Part shown: piece after piece, positions 8,404-17,693 of the stretch | Layout of the letters: the number at the start of each line of letters is the position of its first letter | Position numbering within the stretch: position 1 is the stretch's first letter | DNA from: Pelargonium nanum | Lineage: Eukaryota; Streptophyta; Magnoliopsida; Geraniales; Geraniaceae | Reading direction: 5' to 3' | NCBI GenBank assembly: GCA_036897485.1 | Contig: JAYMTF010001707.1 | Coordinates: 1-21,747, forward strand | DNA length: 21,747 bases | Translations under genes and position numbers: made by a program | Notes under the pieces: model-generated | Database searches by the model: none | What the model was told of the DNA's origin: nothing | What the model saw: only the letters and a program-made list of their open reading frames with translations

Positions 8404-10422
8404 TTATCTCGGCTGAATAGGGGAGCGAGTAAGCGAGCATGAAGAGATATTCAGTTGTGAACATGAGGGCAAGACATAGATCCCGGGTAGAGCAGACTCA
8501 TGAGAATAAGTAGGGACAGGCATGGTTGATGGGAGAACAGGAAGTGGAGCTTCACCATTAAGCACCTGAAGTGCTTGCTTTATTGAAGGCCTAGTTTTGT
8601 AATCTGGGTAAGCACACCAAAGGCCTACAATCATCAACTGCTCCATTTCTTGATCCTTAAAGTCTCCACCAAGTCTTGGGTCTGCTGCTTCAAAAAGCTT
8701 TCCTGTTCCATACAGTTCCCAAACCCACTCTATCAGCACACACTTTCTCTCTTCAGCATCAAGGTTGAAGGGTTTTCTTCCACAGGCTATTTCAAGTGCA
8801 ACCACACCAAAGCTATACACATCTGATTCTTTACTGGCTTTGCCTGTCACTGCACATTCAGGTGCAATGTAGCCAAATGTCCCTGCCAAAACTGTGGTTT
8901 GTGACCCTTTTTCATGGTCCACAAGCCTTGCCAACCCAAAATCCCCAAGCTTTGCATTGAAGTTTGAATCCAGCATTATGTTGCTTGATTTGATATCCCT
9001 ATGGACAACACATTGCTCCCATTCTTCATGTAGGTAGAGCAATGCCGCGGCCAAGCCTCGGACTATTTTGATTCTCTGCATCCATGACAGCAACATGTTC
9101 TTATCTTTGAATAGATGGACATCTAGGCTTCCATTTGACATGAACTCATACACAAGTAGCAATCCTCTTCTTTCATGGCACCAACCAACAAGCTGCACCA
9201 GGTTTTTGTGCCTTAATTTGCTAATGATGGTTACTTCAGAAGAATACTCCTTTTTTCCTTGCCTAGACCACTCTGAGATCCTCTTCACAGCTACACACAT
9301 GTTCAGCTCCCTAAAAACTCCTCTATAAACCCCTCCAAACCCTCCTTGTCCAAGCTTCTCTCCCTCTGCAAAATTATTCGTTGCTCGAACCAATTCGTAG
9401 TAAGAAAACTTCCTAGGCCTTGTTTCCCTTTCAAAATCCTCATCCATGGACATCTCAGTGGCTGCACTGTCATCTTCTTTGTCTATGTTCTTCATGAACT
9501 TGCTCAAGCTGTACCAAACAAACCCCAAACCACATAGCAAAAGAAAGGCACAGCAGACAATCAAAACCACCACAAGTTCCATGCTGCTTTTACCTTGTTG
9601 ATCAGAGCTTGACACCATTTCTAAAGTTGATGTGAAGTTCCATGACTTGAGGGTATGTATCTCCAAGCTCTTCCCCGTTGAAGCCGAGAAGCCAAAAGTG
9701 ACAAACTCCGGTAGGATACGTTTCAAATCAAGTACAAAACTAAGATGCTGCTCGAACGAGATGTCATTACCATATCCAGTGAAGGTAACACTTAAATTCT
9801 TTGAAGCAGAATCATAAGTGATCTTGACATGATTTTCTTTCCCATCCTTGATACTACTATTCCACAGCACATAAGCTCTAGAAATCACAGAATTCACATT
9901 GATACCTACATGATCACAATCCGGGTCATCCAAATTTGTGTTCTGATATGTATCAAACTCAACAGCAACAAAAGAAAACTCAGTTGAATTCAGCACTTGC
10001 TCTCCACTGACCAGGCCAAAACCACTCCCTCCTTGTTGTCCTGGAATTGGCAAATCTATAGGTGCAAGAAAAAAGGCCATCCCATCAGCATAGGGAGTTT
10101 TGTTCTGCGAATTGATGGCGAATACAAAACGAGTGGTGAAGTCAGTGACCTTTCCTGATGCATTGTCCCAAAGGTGCAATGCTTCCTTGTACACTGCTCT
10201 TCCAGTGCTGTTATATGAATCTTGATCCTGCCTGTCTTTGGTGAGCAAGATCTCTCCACCTGATATTGAAGCATCTCCCTGAATCACCACAGCGCCTCCA
10301 TTTGGGTTAAAAGTGGACAAGTTGAAACTCAGAGGAGTTGCACAAGGCATGATCATGAGGATCATAGTTATGGAGGCAATGAAATTGAACAAACCAGCCA
10401 TGAAAGCCTTGTTGCTTGCCAT
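8404..10422 (-). CDS. L-type lectin receptor-like kinase, class IX-like (gene 4)
   Basis: This is an intronless, complete 672-aa LecRK. A signal peptide spans about 1-30 and is longer and more hydrophobic than in genes 2 and 3. The lectin domain covers about 31-265, with the metal-site segment E155, D157, D170, H171. A membrane span, with two adjacent cysteines near its start, covers about 282-304. The kinase has glycine loop 358-365, Lys380, HRD 474-476 and DFG 494-496. The C-terminus ends SPIQPR. The catalytic core almost matches genes 2 and 3, but the lectin loop after FFLAPIDLPIPG is distinct and longer, so ligand preference may differ. The start MASNKAF is shared with gene 3. This is the most upstream member of the array visible here; no further LecRK copy is seen before the reductase gene. 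Confidence 0.95.
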   Translation of the reverse strand: MASNKAFMAGLFNFIASITMILMIMPCATPLSFNLSTFNPNGGAVVIQGDASISGGEILLTKDRQDQDSYNSTGRAVYKEALHLWDNASGKVTDFTTRFVFAINSQNKTPYADGMAFFLAPIDLPIPGQQGGSGFGLVSGEQVLNSTEFSFVAVEFDTYQNTNLDDPDCDHVGINVNSVISRAYVLWNSSIKDGKENHVKITYDSASKNLSVTFTGYGNDISFEQHLSFVLDLKRILPEFVTFGFSASTGKSLEIHTLKSWNFTSTLEMVSSSDQQGKSSMELVVVLIVCCAFLLLCGLGFVWYSLSKFMKNIDKEDDSAATEMSMDEDFERETRPRKFSYYELVRATNNFAEGEKLGQGGFGGVYRGVFRELNMCVAVKRISEWSRQGKKEYSSEVTIISKLRHKNLVQLVGWCHERRGLLLVYEFMSNGSLDVHLFKDKNMLLSWMQRIKIVRGLAAALLYLHEEWEQCVVHRDIKSSNIMLDSNFNAKLGDFGLARLVDHEKGSQTTVLAGTFGYIAPECAVTGKASKESDVYSFGVVALEIACGRKPFNLDAEERKCVLIEWVWELYGTGKLFEAADPRLGGDFKDQEMEQLMIVGLWCAYPDYKTRPSIKQALQVLNGEAPLPVLPSTMPVPTYSHESALPGIYVLPSCSQLNISSCSLTRSPIQPR

Positions 10423-10987
10423 TTTTTCAAGATTGCAATATTAGATCAAATGTGTGGATTAGGCCAGCAAACAAGATCACAAGGCTAAAATCAGTCCAAG
10501 GAATCTTAGTGTTTGGGACAATAAAAATCCAACTCATGATTATGAACTTTCTTTTGTTTAATCTATAGTTGCATATGTCTTGTGGATTTGGTGGAAATAT
10601 CAATGGGTTTTGGTCTTTGTAACTTTGCACAAGAAATGATGAGCACTAGCGGCAGAGTATCAAACCATATCTTACATAACAAGTGGAAGAGACAACAGAT
10701 ATTTGAAAAACTGTAGTGTTGAAAAAGAAAAAGAAGGTTCATAACTGATATAGGATCGAGCAGATTGTGCAGAATATGAATTTTTGCATGCCTCATCCAA
10801 TGCCAACAATCTTAGTTTCTTACATGAATATGATGTATTAACGATCCACATTTTAGTAAATAAGTTTCTTTGTTCATAAAAATAATTATGAGGTAATTAT
10901 GCATGTCCACGAACACATGCCTATTCTCACCTTAAATTGTACATACTTCATCTATTTTCACTAGAACATATAATGGTTTGGGCTTCA

Positions 10988-11014
10988 CTACTAAAAGGTC
11001 AACCTTATTAGTAG
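10988..11014. repeat. Imperfect inverted repeat
   Basis: CTACTAAAAGG and CCTTATTAGTAG are inverted copies with one extra base and a 4-base loop (tcaa). It could be a remnant of a MITE or a chance AT-rich hairpin. There is no flanking duplication to decide. Confidence 0.4.
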
Positions 11015-11788
11015 AGTTTCACTAGCATCATTTTATATATTTAGCCACTTTCCTTTATATTTATCCGATGTGGGATTTATTACCCACTTCAACAATTTTC
11101 ACCTACATTTAATTACTCTAAATTTTGTTTCTCACTTTCCATTAAGTAGATTTAACTAAATAAACATGTATAGTCCAAATTATTTATGTCATTGAACTTT
11201 TTCTAATATACAAACCAACCAACTACCAGCAAGTTAAGAACCATACACTTTGCTGATACTGTGTCTAGATCCTGTCCATATCTAGCAGTACAGGAGCCAG
11301 CTACATAGGATGTTATAAGTATAGATTTAAAACAACTTTTTTGAGCACATGCAATTCTTTTGAAATGTTAACATTATTGTGGAAACAGTAATATACTATA
11401 CGGGGAAACAATCAAGAATCTCTTCTTATATCATTTAATATGGCTCTTTCTGATTCTATCTCTTTAATTTTCTTCATTAATTTGTGTTCTCAACTTCTGG
11501 TTTTGGTTCTTAGCATTGTTTTGTAGGTGTCTTGTTTGTTAATATTTATATTTAGAATATTATTGATTGTCAATACATTATTAATTAATTTCTAAAATAA
11601 TAAAAGTGGTAACTCATTTTTTGACTGATTGGAAAAATAAATAAAATGCAATATCAAGAATTTATTTATAAAATATATACCTCCATTTGTTCAACTTTCC
11701 AAACAATAATCAAAGTTTTGTCAAATTCTTTGGTGGGTGAGGCCAGTAGTTACAAGTAATTATAAACTCCTTAGGAAATTATTTCCAT

Positions 11789-11845
11789 CTAGAACTTTCT
11801 GACCATTCTTCAATAAAAAAAAAAAAACTAGAACTTTCTGACCAT
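11789..11845. repeat. 18-bp direct repeat flanking an A13 run
   Basis: The 18-base word ctagaactttctgaccat occurs at 11789-11806 and again at 11828-11845 without a mismatch. The 21 bases between end in a run of 13 A. This layout fits a target-site duplication around a tiny poly(A)-ended insertion, or a replication slippage event. Confidence 0.7.
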
Positions 11846-11950
11846 AATAATTTGCTTCTTTAACATGAGTTTGGTGTTCCAAATCCCATGAAAAGGAGCT
11901 TAGGGGGGAAATTAAATGGATATGTAAAAATGAAAAGAGTATATTATCAA

Positions 11951-12080
11951 CGGGTTGTGGCTCAGTTGGCAATATAGACTAAGATTGTGGGAAATAAACA
12001 AATCTTTGAGAAATGGTGAGGAGTTTAACTATGACTAAGCCTGAATTACTAGATTTTCAACTGCTTAACAGTTCGAATGA
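11951..12080 (+). repeat. Possible degenerate tRNA-derived SINE fragment
   Basis: TGGCTCAGTTGG at 11958-11969 matches the RNA polymerase III A-box consensus (TRGCNNAGYNGG) at every position and begins a tRNA-like sequence (gggttgtggctcagttggc). No good B-box sits at tRNA spacing; GTTCGAATG near 12071 is about 100 bases away. No cloverleaf can be drawn, so this is not a tRNA gene. A decayed SINE head is the likeliest reading. Confidence 0.35.
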
Positions 12081-12438
12081 TTGCCCTACACTAAAAATAC
12101 CTTCAAACAACGGTCATCTTACTTTTTCTCTCTTCTCTATAGTCCTCCAATATAAAAAATTCTTTGAAAAAACATCTTTCTTCTTTTACTAGCGGCGCTT
12201 CAATCATTTTTTTTTCATATTATTACATCATAAATAAACACATATTTAATATGTTAGTCTTGTTTTTATTTAGTTTCATCATTATTACTGACTCATCTTG
12301 TTCGATCAACTTGCAAACACCTTGTTATTAACACAGACGTCAATGTACGCTAGTTTTAACACATAAGCATATGAATTTTCATCATTCATAAATACCAAAC
12401 CTAAAATCATAATCCAAACATTACCCATCAAATTTATT

Positions 12439-12551
12439 TTGTTTACCAACAACCAAGACATGTTGGGTCAACTGGTTAAAACATTTTAGAGTAACATTAT
12501 TACTTCGAGTATGATGTCCCGTTGCTGATAAAAAAAAATTGTTTACCAACA
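12439..12551 (+). mobile_element. Short SINE-like insertion with 13-bp target-site duplications
   Basis: The 13-mer ttgtttaccaaca stands at 12439-12451 and again at 12539-12551. The 87 bases between carry an A-box-like TGGGTCAACTGG at 12464-12475 (10 of 12 consensus positions), a B-box-like TTCGAG at 12504-12509 with tRNA-like spacing, and a terminal run of A (12530-12538). Flanking duplications, internal polymerase III boxes and an A tail together are the hallmarks of a SINE. At 87 bp it is very short, so it may be truncated or a minimal tRNA-derived element. It lies about 190 bp upstream of the putative TATA box of the reductase. Confidence 0.6.
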
Positions 12552-12826
12552 CAATGTTACATAGTAAATGCTGCGAACGAATTCGAGCTGGATTAAACCA
12601 GTGGTTTACACACGGGCTAACATTTCATTAAATTAGTTATTTGTGAACATAAATTTGAAGCAGGCAACTTTTCTTTAAGCCACCAAACACAGTAAAGTAA
12701 AAACAATTAAAACTGCTCCGCCCATCTATATATATTATGAGAGCCTCCAGTTCACTGCCCAGAAGTCCCCAACAAATTGGAGATACATCATTGTTTTGGC
12801 TCTGCAAAAAATTGCAAAGTGTTGAC
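12552..12826 (+). promoter_or_regulatory. Putative core promoter and 5' leader of the ferric reductase gene
   Basis: A TATA run (tatatatatt, 12727-12736) lies about 90 bases before the chosen ATG, the usual place for a plant TATA box with a short leader. The ATG at 12737 directly abuts the TATA run and would lie upstream of a start site 25-35 bases further on, so it is unlikely to be used. I did not find a motif that clearly indicates iron regulation. Confidence 0.5.
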
Positions 12827-15800
12827 ATGGATGAAGTGGATTCAGCAGCCATTGTTGATCATCAAGAACCACTGGTTTCAAGTGTTGGTCAAGTGAAGAA
12901 GAAGAAGAAGCTGTTTTCAGTTTTAGTGAAATGGGTTCTGAAAATATCATTGTGGACTGTGACCATTTCATGGCTACTTCTTATGTTTATGCTTCCACTG
13001 GAATGGTTCCATCTCAAATATGAAGACTGGACTGAAGCTGCTGCTGGAACTGTTTTTGGAATCACAGGTTCATATTTTAAATTTTCTATATTTTTTTTTT
13101 CATCTTCACTTTCACTAACTATATTATATTTGTTGAATACAATTTGCAGGAAGGGTATTATTGGTATACAGCTTACCAATTGTCATTGTTGGGTTTCTTG
13201 CTATTACTTATGTTTTACACTCAGAATCACAAGGAGAAGAAGAGAAGCTCCAACTTCTGTAAATATATATTTCTTCTATCTTTTTGTCTAAAATCTATAC
13301 TTAATTATTTATTTATAAAAAAAGAGATTTCAAGACTTAGGTTTAAAAAAATTTATGTTCTTACAAATCAAAATGAATATTTTTTTTTCTTATGCCTTGT
13401 GGCTCACTACATGAAAAGTATTAAATATCTAAAAACTGTATAACAATTTTTACAAAATGACTTCCTGTGAAGACAAATACAAATTATTTGAATGATGCAC
13501 ATAACAGTAATAGTATTTTCACTACTTAGTGAAGAAACTTCTTATTGTCTACTAATATTATATTAAGTAATGTATTCATTATTTGATGTGTCTAGATGTG
13601 AAAATTGTAAATTGGAATCGGATTCCGATGAATAAATGCTAATTCGAATTCGATCTTTAAAGTGCCCGGAATTGTTAAGATAGAATTTCAAATTTTATAT
13701 TGTAAAATGTGTGAATTTGTTCAATTTGTCTAACTCATATTTTTATAAGATAAATTCAATCTGACCTAAAAATTGATTGGATCGAATCGGTTTTAAGTCA
13801 ACTTGAAATTCACACGCTCACCGATCCAAATTGTCAGCTCTAAAAGTGTCATATATTTCTCATTAGTAATATTGGGTTTAATACAACATTACAGCAAGAA
13901 ATGCAGAGAAAAACCAAGATTGAGGCTGTGGACATTTCCTATAATGGTGGATGGACTACTAGGAGTTGTTTCTGCTGCTGAAGTATTTGGAATCCTTGTG
14001 TTTCTCTTATTTCTCATTTTGTCCTTAGTTCTTTACAACCTCAGGAACATCCCACAGGATTCAGGTCGTGCATTGTAAGTATAATATACGCGTGCACGCT
14101 CATCTTAACATTTATTTTGGAACGGACGCTGTATTTTTAATTTTCACTTTGATAACATAAACTTGCTTTTGCAGATCATTTATATGCTACACCACTGGAA
14201 TTTGCTTAGGAGCTATTGGAAGTTCAATTTTGGCCTTTTTGTTTCTCCCGATTTCAAGGGGATCGGCCTTTCTGCGCCTTGCAAACATCCCTTTCGAGCA
14301 TGCTACTAAGTATCACATATGGCTCGGAAACCTCACTATGCTCATCTTTACTCTTCACGGAATATCTATGATACTTTCGTACACATCGGAGGGGGAATTC
14401 AAAGATGTGAGTTGCTCGAGTTTTTTTTATAATGTACTCTATATTCTATCAGATACGACGTTCAGTTCAGTCAGTGAAACCGCTATATTGCTTTGTTTTG
14501 CAGATAATTTCGTGGGAAGGTTATGGCCCGTGTAATCTCGCGGGAGTTATAGCACTATTGATCGGTTTAGTGATGTGGATCACATCAATTCATCCAATAA
14601 GGAGGAAATATTTTGAGTCATTCTATTACACACATCAACTCTACATACTTTTTGTCATATTCTTTGCTCTTCATGTTAGTGAATGGTACTTTGGTTTGGT
14701 GGCCGGAGGATTGTTTATTTTCATGCTCGATCGCTTCTTGAGGTTATGTCAATCTGGAAGGATCGTTGATGTTGTTTCAGCTAAATATTTTCCCTACGGA
14801 GTTATTGAGTTGGCTCTTTCCAAACCTCCAAGTAATACTAATTTTCTCGTCAGTACGTACATAACTCGTAAAAATCTAATCTAATCGTGCATTGATTGTA
14901 AAACGATACAGATTTGCGGTACAATGCCCTGAGTTTCATTTTCCTCCGAATTCGGGAAGTATCTTGGCTACAATGGCATCCATTTAGCATCTCATCTAGT
15001 CCTTTAGATGGTAAAGATCATCTTTGTGTTATGATCAAGGTTCAAGGAGGATGGACAACAAAGCTCAAGGACCATCTTTGTGTTGAAACTCAAGGTTACA
15101 AGCTAACAGCTTCTGTGGAGGGACCATATGGTTATGAACTACCATATTACATAACGTATGTCCTCTAATACCTCTATTTTACTCATAAAATTATGTTTGG
15201 TACGTAAAAAGTATATTTTTGTTGACGTGACTATTCAAATGAGAGTTTAACTATAAGTTTGATACATTATATGCAAAAGTGTTACGAGAATGAGGTCTTT
15301 ATCTTCTCTTATCAGTCCACATATAAAGTTAAAAATTAAAAACAAGAATTAGCTGAGTTTTTTTGTCAGTTTCAACTTTTTCTGATATGCCTTTTTGTCT
15401 GTTGCAGGTATAAGAATCTGGTATTAGTTGCAGGTGGGATTGGAATTTCACCATTTTTGGCTATCTTGAGTGACATTGCTCACCGTATCAGAGAAGAGAA
15501 ACCTTGTCTAGCAAGAAACATTTTGCTTGTTTGGGCCATCAAGAACTCGAGTGAACTTCCACTTCTCTCCACGTTTAGCATGGACTCAAACAAACTAAAT
15601 CTTCACATTCTTGTTTATGTCACTCAACAATCCCAACCTCCATTGGTATATTTGCACTACACTTCTTCTTCTTCTCCTTCTTCTTCTCCTTCTTCTTCTG
15701 TACACTCAATTTTATTTGGAGAGCATTTCAAAATGCAGGAAGAGGGTAACAATAGTAATAGTGACACGACTACGAGGGCATATGTGTCAAATGGCAATGG

Positions 15801-16414
15801 ACACAGTACCATTTGTAACTTGGTTGGGACAGCAAATAGCAAATGGCTTGCACTTTACTTGTTGTCATCAACAATTGGTTTTGTAATTATAAGGGCTTTG
15901 TTGGACGTATATTACGTTTATGCCCTGGACGTACGGCCTTGGTGGTACAAAGATTTACTGCTTCTGGCTTCCATGGTTGCTGCTGTTGTCTTCTTCGGCG
16001 GTCTCGTCCTCGCTTTTTGGCGTCTCCGGGAGCCAAAACATGTTGATTCCGACGATCGTGCTGTTGAGGAAGAAGAGGTCTTGTGTCACGGCAATGCCGA
16101 TTCTTTAAGGGACCAAACAAATATTCATTATGGTTCAAGACCGGACTTTCGAGGTACATATTATTTTAATTTGCCCGAGAAGCGAAACAGTTGAATCTTG
16201 ATCCTAATTAATGTTAACGGTTTCTCGTACGTTGATGTATGCAGATATTTTAGAGTCGTTGGATGAGAAGTGGGGACATGTTGATGTGGGTGTGATAGTG
16301 TGTGGTCCATCAAGTCTTGAGACAAGTGTGGCCAGAGAATGCAAGATTCTGAATCAACAGAGAAAATGCCTTCAACCCATTTTTCATTTCCACAGTCACA
16401 GTTTTAGTTTGTAG
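12827..16414 (+). CDS. FRO: Ferric-chelate reductase, FRO6/FRO7-type (nine exons, 718 aa)
   Basis: Coding exons by GT-AG junctions and homology: 12827-13067, 13150-13258, 13895-14074, 14175-14406, 14504-14831, 14912-15155, 15408-15645, 15739-16153, 16245-16414; phases join to 719 codons with stop. The enzyme carries electrons from NADPH through FAD and two haems across a membrane to reduce ferric chelates. Visible motifs: haem ligands H224 and H238 (13 residues between) and H291-region pair H298/H311, WTFPIMVDG and FEHATKYH blocks, FAD motif HPFS 386-389, NADPH motifs GPYG 434-437, AGGIGISPF 453-461 and CGP 682-684, plus two late membrane spans near 560-577 and 597-618. [12 protein letters not shown] and [12 protein letters not shown] are typical of FRO6/FRO7 rather than FRO2. 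FRO7 is chloroplastic and FRO6 plasma-membrane; the location here is unresolved. A second in-frame donor at 14853 would add seven residues. Confidence 0.9.
13259..13894. other. Long second intron of the reductase gene
   Basis: This 636-bp AT-rich intron is the longest of the gene. A stretch near 13615-13825 differs in base content and carries small palindromes (atcggattccgat at 13617-13629, aattcgaatt nearby) and a gatcgaatcgg / accgatcc pair. That suggests an old transposon fragment, but no termini or target duplications can be assigned. Confidence 0.4.
15646..15738 (+). other. Seventh intron of the reductase: 93 bp, in frame, no stop
   Basis: The donor follows codons PPL and the acceptor precedes EEG, restoring the family-like PPLEEG segment, so removal is expected. 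Because the intron is 31 codons long without a stop and sits between codons, retention would insert a serine-rich stretch of 31 residues into the cytosolic NADPH-binding region without breaking the frame. A TTC-rich microsatellite (about 15663-15699) makes up much of it and serves as its pyrimidine tract. Confidence 0.75.
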
Positions 16415-17693
16415 TTTTTTTTAGCTTGATATGAAATCTTGAGTTTAAGTCTCAGAAAATGTAGGTGCTGATTCCGGGCCCATTCTGAATTTCTCGTTGT
16501 GAAAAAATTACAAAATTTGTATGCTGTATAATATAATCAATCAAGATTATCATTGATTTATTGCTAGTTCATATTCACTCCTTGTAATTGGCAATATTAG
16601 TCTATTTTTGTACATATTTTAAATAGTTGAAGAAAAACTCATTCTTAGTTTTATTCTCCTTTTTTTCTATGTAAATCACAGTCACCTTCCTCCATTTTAC
16701 TCTATGGTTGAAGTTTAGTTATAGTTAAGGCTCTTTGTTCCTCTCCACGTGTCTTTAGTGGGATCAAACTCGAGAATTCTTTTCACAATATTAGGTTGTG
16801 TTGCTATTTTTCTGTCTATGAAATTGAGCTTTGATGAATGAGTTTTGAAGATAAGGATTGAGCTTGGGTCAAACCTAGAGAGTAAGTTCGAAAATTAGAG
16901 ATTGGTTTGGGAAAGAGGAATGGGAAAGAGGGTTCAAATTTATACGGCTAGTCTTTTTTCTCCTTCAATGTTTCAAATTTATTCTCATATTTACTCCACT
17001 AGTATTTTTCTAAAAAGTCCTTATTTTTGAATTATTACACAATTATTCCACAAACTAAAGTATAGAAAGAAAAGAAAATGGAAAACGTATTATTTTTTAA
17101 TTATGACAAATATTTGGTGGATAGCACAGCACATGGCGTGTAGGTGAATATTCATTTAAGTCTCAGAGATCAGAAAAATAAACTAGAGGTAGGTGAAATC
17201 AAAATTGATTATATTGAATTCAAATAACAACTTAAAGGTCCCCAGACAATAACTGGTGCCAAAAAAGTCCACACAATTTCAACTTCAACTTCAACTTCAA
17301 CTTCTCAAGGGTTAGCACCAGTTGACCATCATAAGGTCCCCACATCATATATTCATATGCACTTTTCATCATTTATTTAAATTCCTTTCATCATCCAACC
17401 AACTGTCAAATCATCCTCATTCCAAAACAAGACTTTACTGTATGAAACTTGTGTTAATTCATATTTTTACCCTTCAATTACTTTTCCAATATGAATCATT
17501 CAATATATACAATGGATTGTTATATATTACTCATGTGTCATGTAGAGTAAGTCATATATTTTCAATATATGTTGCATCAGAACAATGTTGAAGAATGAAT
17601 ATTGCCAAGTAAATCAACAATGAAATAGCTTTATCATTGAGAGAATGTCTACTAATGGCCACTTAAAAAGGACGATGCTTGATAGTTTATACC
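16415..17693. other. Convergent spacer between the reductase and DHH-like genes
   Basis: The reductase (plus) and the DHH-like gene (minus) end toward each other across about 1.3 kb, which holds both 3' untranslated regions. The DNA is AT-rich with no credible coding frame. A short CAACTT tandem repeat lies at 17280-17303. A G-box-like ccacgtgtc at 16745-16753 has no gene start nearby. Confidence 0.5.
17280..17303. repeat. CAACTT microsatellite (four units)
   Basis: Four perfect copies of the hexamer CAACTT follow one another. It lies in the convergent spacer, possibly in the 3' untranslated region of the DHH-like gene. Confidence 0.85.

Larger units (their letters stand above)
10423..12438. 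other. Long AT-rich spacer between the LecRK array and the reductase
   Basis: This stretch of about 2 kb has no credible coding region; its short open frames lack domains and codon bias. It contains the 5' flank of LecRK gene 4, a small imperfect hairpin at 10988-11014, an 18-bp direct repeat around an A13 run (11789-11845), and a tRNA-like fragment near 11951. The flank of gene 4 does not show the blocks shared by the flanks of genes 2 and 3. Confidence 0.5.

Noticed and set aside
11951..12025. A tRNA gene, because of a perfect A-box
   Set aside because: No B-box at normal spacing and no cloverleaf; a SINE remnant is more likely.
12737..12826. Upstream in-frame ATG of the reductase gene adding 30 residues
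   Set aside because: It abuts the TATA run and would not be in the transcript; the FRO-like acidic N-terminus starts at 12827.
10423..16414. Functional link between the LecRK array and the iron reductase as a defence-iron system
   Set aside because: Plant neighbours are rarely functionally coupled, the genes are on opposite strands with 2.4 kb and mobile elements between, and no shared regulatory motif was seen.
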